From positions 10,725,908 to 10,738,407 of the forward strand of contig NC_135550.1 in assembly GCF_964340395.1 (NCBI RefSeq): a stretch of DNA of 12,500 bases, read 5' to 3'. The stretch's first letter is position 1, and the number at the start of each line of letters is the position of its first letter. The stretch comes from Glandiceps talaboti (Eukaryota; Hemichordata; Enteropneusta; Spengelidae). Shown here piece after piece: positions 1 to 12,500 of this stretch. Below the pieces are notes generated by a model. It worked only from the letters and a program-made list of their open reading frames with translations, was not told the DNA's origin and searched no databases. Both the position numbers and the translations under genes were made by a program.

Positions 1-11948
<11,948 letters not shown>

Positions 11949-12024
11949 GTAACCTGAAAAACTACTATTATTGATTAAAACATTTTGAGTACGAAAAATG
12001 TTAACCAATACACACAACATACTT

Positions 12025-12138
12025 TTGATAAGCAGAGCACTTTCAACTGCAAACTGTCAGCCTTGGTCACTTCATGATAGAGGGCGCTGTTGATAAGCTG
12101 AGCACTTTCGACTGCAAACAGTCAGTCTTGTTCAATCA
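12025..12138. repeat. 65-base tandem repeat, about 1.7 copies
   Basis: TTGATAAGCAGAGCACTTTC at 12025 recurs as TTGATAAGCTGAGCACTTTC at 12090. The match continues through CTGCAAAC.GTCAG.CTTG.TCA. The first unit ends with GATAGAGGGCGCTG. Confidence 0.88.
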
Positions 12139-12320
12139 AGTTAAATATGTTGGTTTTGGAAGTCAAAATTGCCTGTGTTGACAAGAAATTGTCATACCCT
12201 TTCTCATTGAAATTCTTGTTGAAAAATTATTTTTTAATGTTTTTTAATTTTCTTCTTTGATTGAAGGTCAGAACTCTTGTGATATTTTAATAGTTTATCA
12301 AAAGGACAATAAGATGATTT

Positions 12321-12500
12321 TCCTCAATATTTTTCTCCGTTCAGCTATGTAAATTAAGAGTAACCTAAGGGGCCTTGTCAGTACAAGTTGCTAGACTAGT
12401 AATGACAAAGCCCTCGTAGGCCACAAGTATTTCCTGGCTGAGTGAAAAAAACTATTTGGGAATATTATAATTATACCTCCTCAGGTGTAATTTATCAAAT
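12321..12500. mobile_element. Foldback element, copy 2 (cut by window end)
   Basis: 12396-12475 matches copy 1 at 10573-10657 in direct orientation (GTATTTCC.TGGCTGA.TGA...TAATTATA). The left arm 12321-12350, reverse-complemented, reads AGCTGAACGGAGAAAAATAT and resembles the same segment. The tail 12464-12500 matches the reverse complement of copy 1's outer left arm (TACCTCC......TAATTTAT.AAAT). The right boundary is not in view. Confidence 0.6.

Larger units (their letters stand above)
11949..12500 (+). other. Intron 17, 5' part
   Basis: It begins GTAACC and runs out of the window. Contents are a 65-base tandem repeat (12025-12138) and a second foldback element (12321 to the end). No exon matching the expected NVL C-terminus is seen. 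Confidence 0.75.

Noticed and set aside
12267-12290. Possible last exon after TTGATTGAAG, reading VRTLVIF then stop
   Set aside because: Phase would allow it, but the family continues after SKK with a D-Q-x-x-Y-type tail, which this does not resemble. The true last exon is more likely beyond the window.

Overview
The window is eukaryotic nuclear DNA, AT-rich, with many introns of a few hundred bases and abundant simple and dispersed repeats. It looks like a metazoan, probably an invertebrate. The species cannot be fixed from the sequence. All recognisable coding sequence belongs to one plus-strand gene: the ortholog of NVL (nuclear VCP-like protein; yeast Rix7), a tandem AAA+ ATPase of the nucleolus that acts in 60S ribosome maturation. 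I see 17 coding exons between positions 1 and 11948. They join in one open frame of 854 complete codons through GT-AG introns of matching phase. The start codon and roughly the first hundred residues lie upstream, and the short last exon lies beyond 12500. Residue numbers (w1, w2 ...) count from the first complete codon at base 3.

Layout. Bases 1-2287 (exons 1-4) encode the low-complexity acidic and basic N-terminal part with a nuclear/nucleolar localisation region, then the start of the first ATPase domain. Bases 2692-5810 (exons 5-9) encode ATPase domain D1: Walker A, Walker B, sensor 1, arginine fingers and the C-terminal helical subdomain. Bases 6083-7287 (exons 10-11) encode an unusually long Ser/Pro/Glu-rich inter-domain linker. 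Bases 7903-11948 (exons 12-17) encode domain D2 up to a few residues before the expected C-terminus. Both ATPase sites look intact, so I expect an active protein.

The introns carry the unusual material. The most striking is in intron 5. The end of the D1 Walker A exon, with its 5' splice site and about 42 bases of intron, has been duplicated in tandem into four 89-90 base units. This leaves four identical donor cores and three extra Walker-A-like relics, two of which have the catalytic Lys codon changed to Glu. Other introns hold a 39-base minisatellite, a roughly 250-base CTGT/CT pyrimidine tract next to a splice acceptor, a TTAA-flanked inverted-repeat element with a relative in intron 1, a pair of related foldback elements in introns 14 and 17, another inverted-repeat element in intron 3, and a compact hairpin in intron 16. 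I found no second gene, structural RNA gene, CRISPR array or bacterial-type operon.
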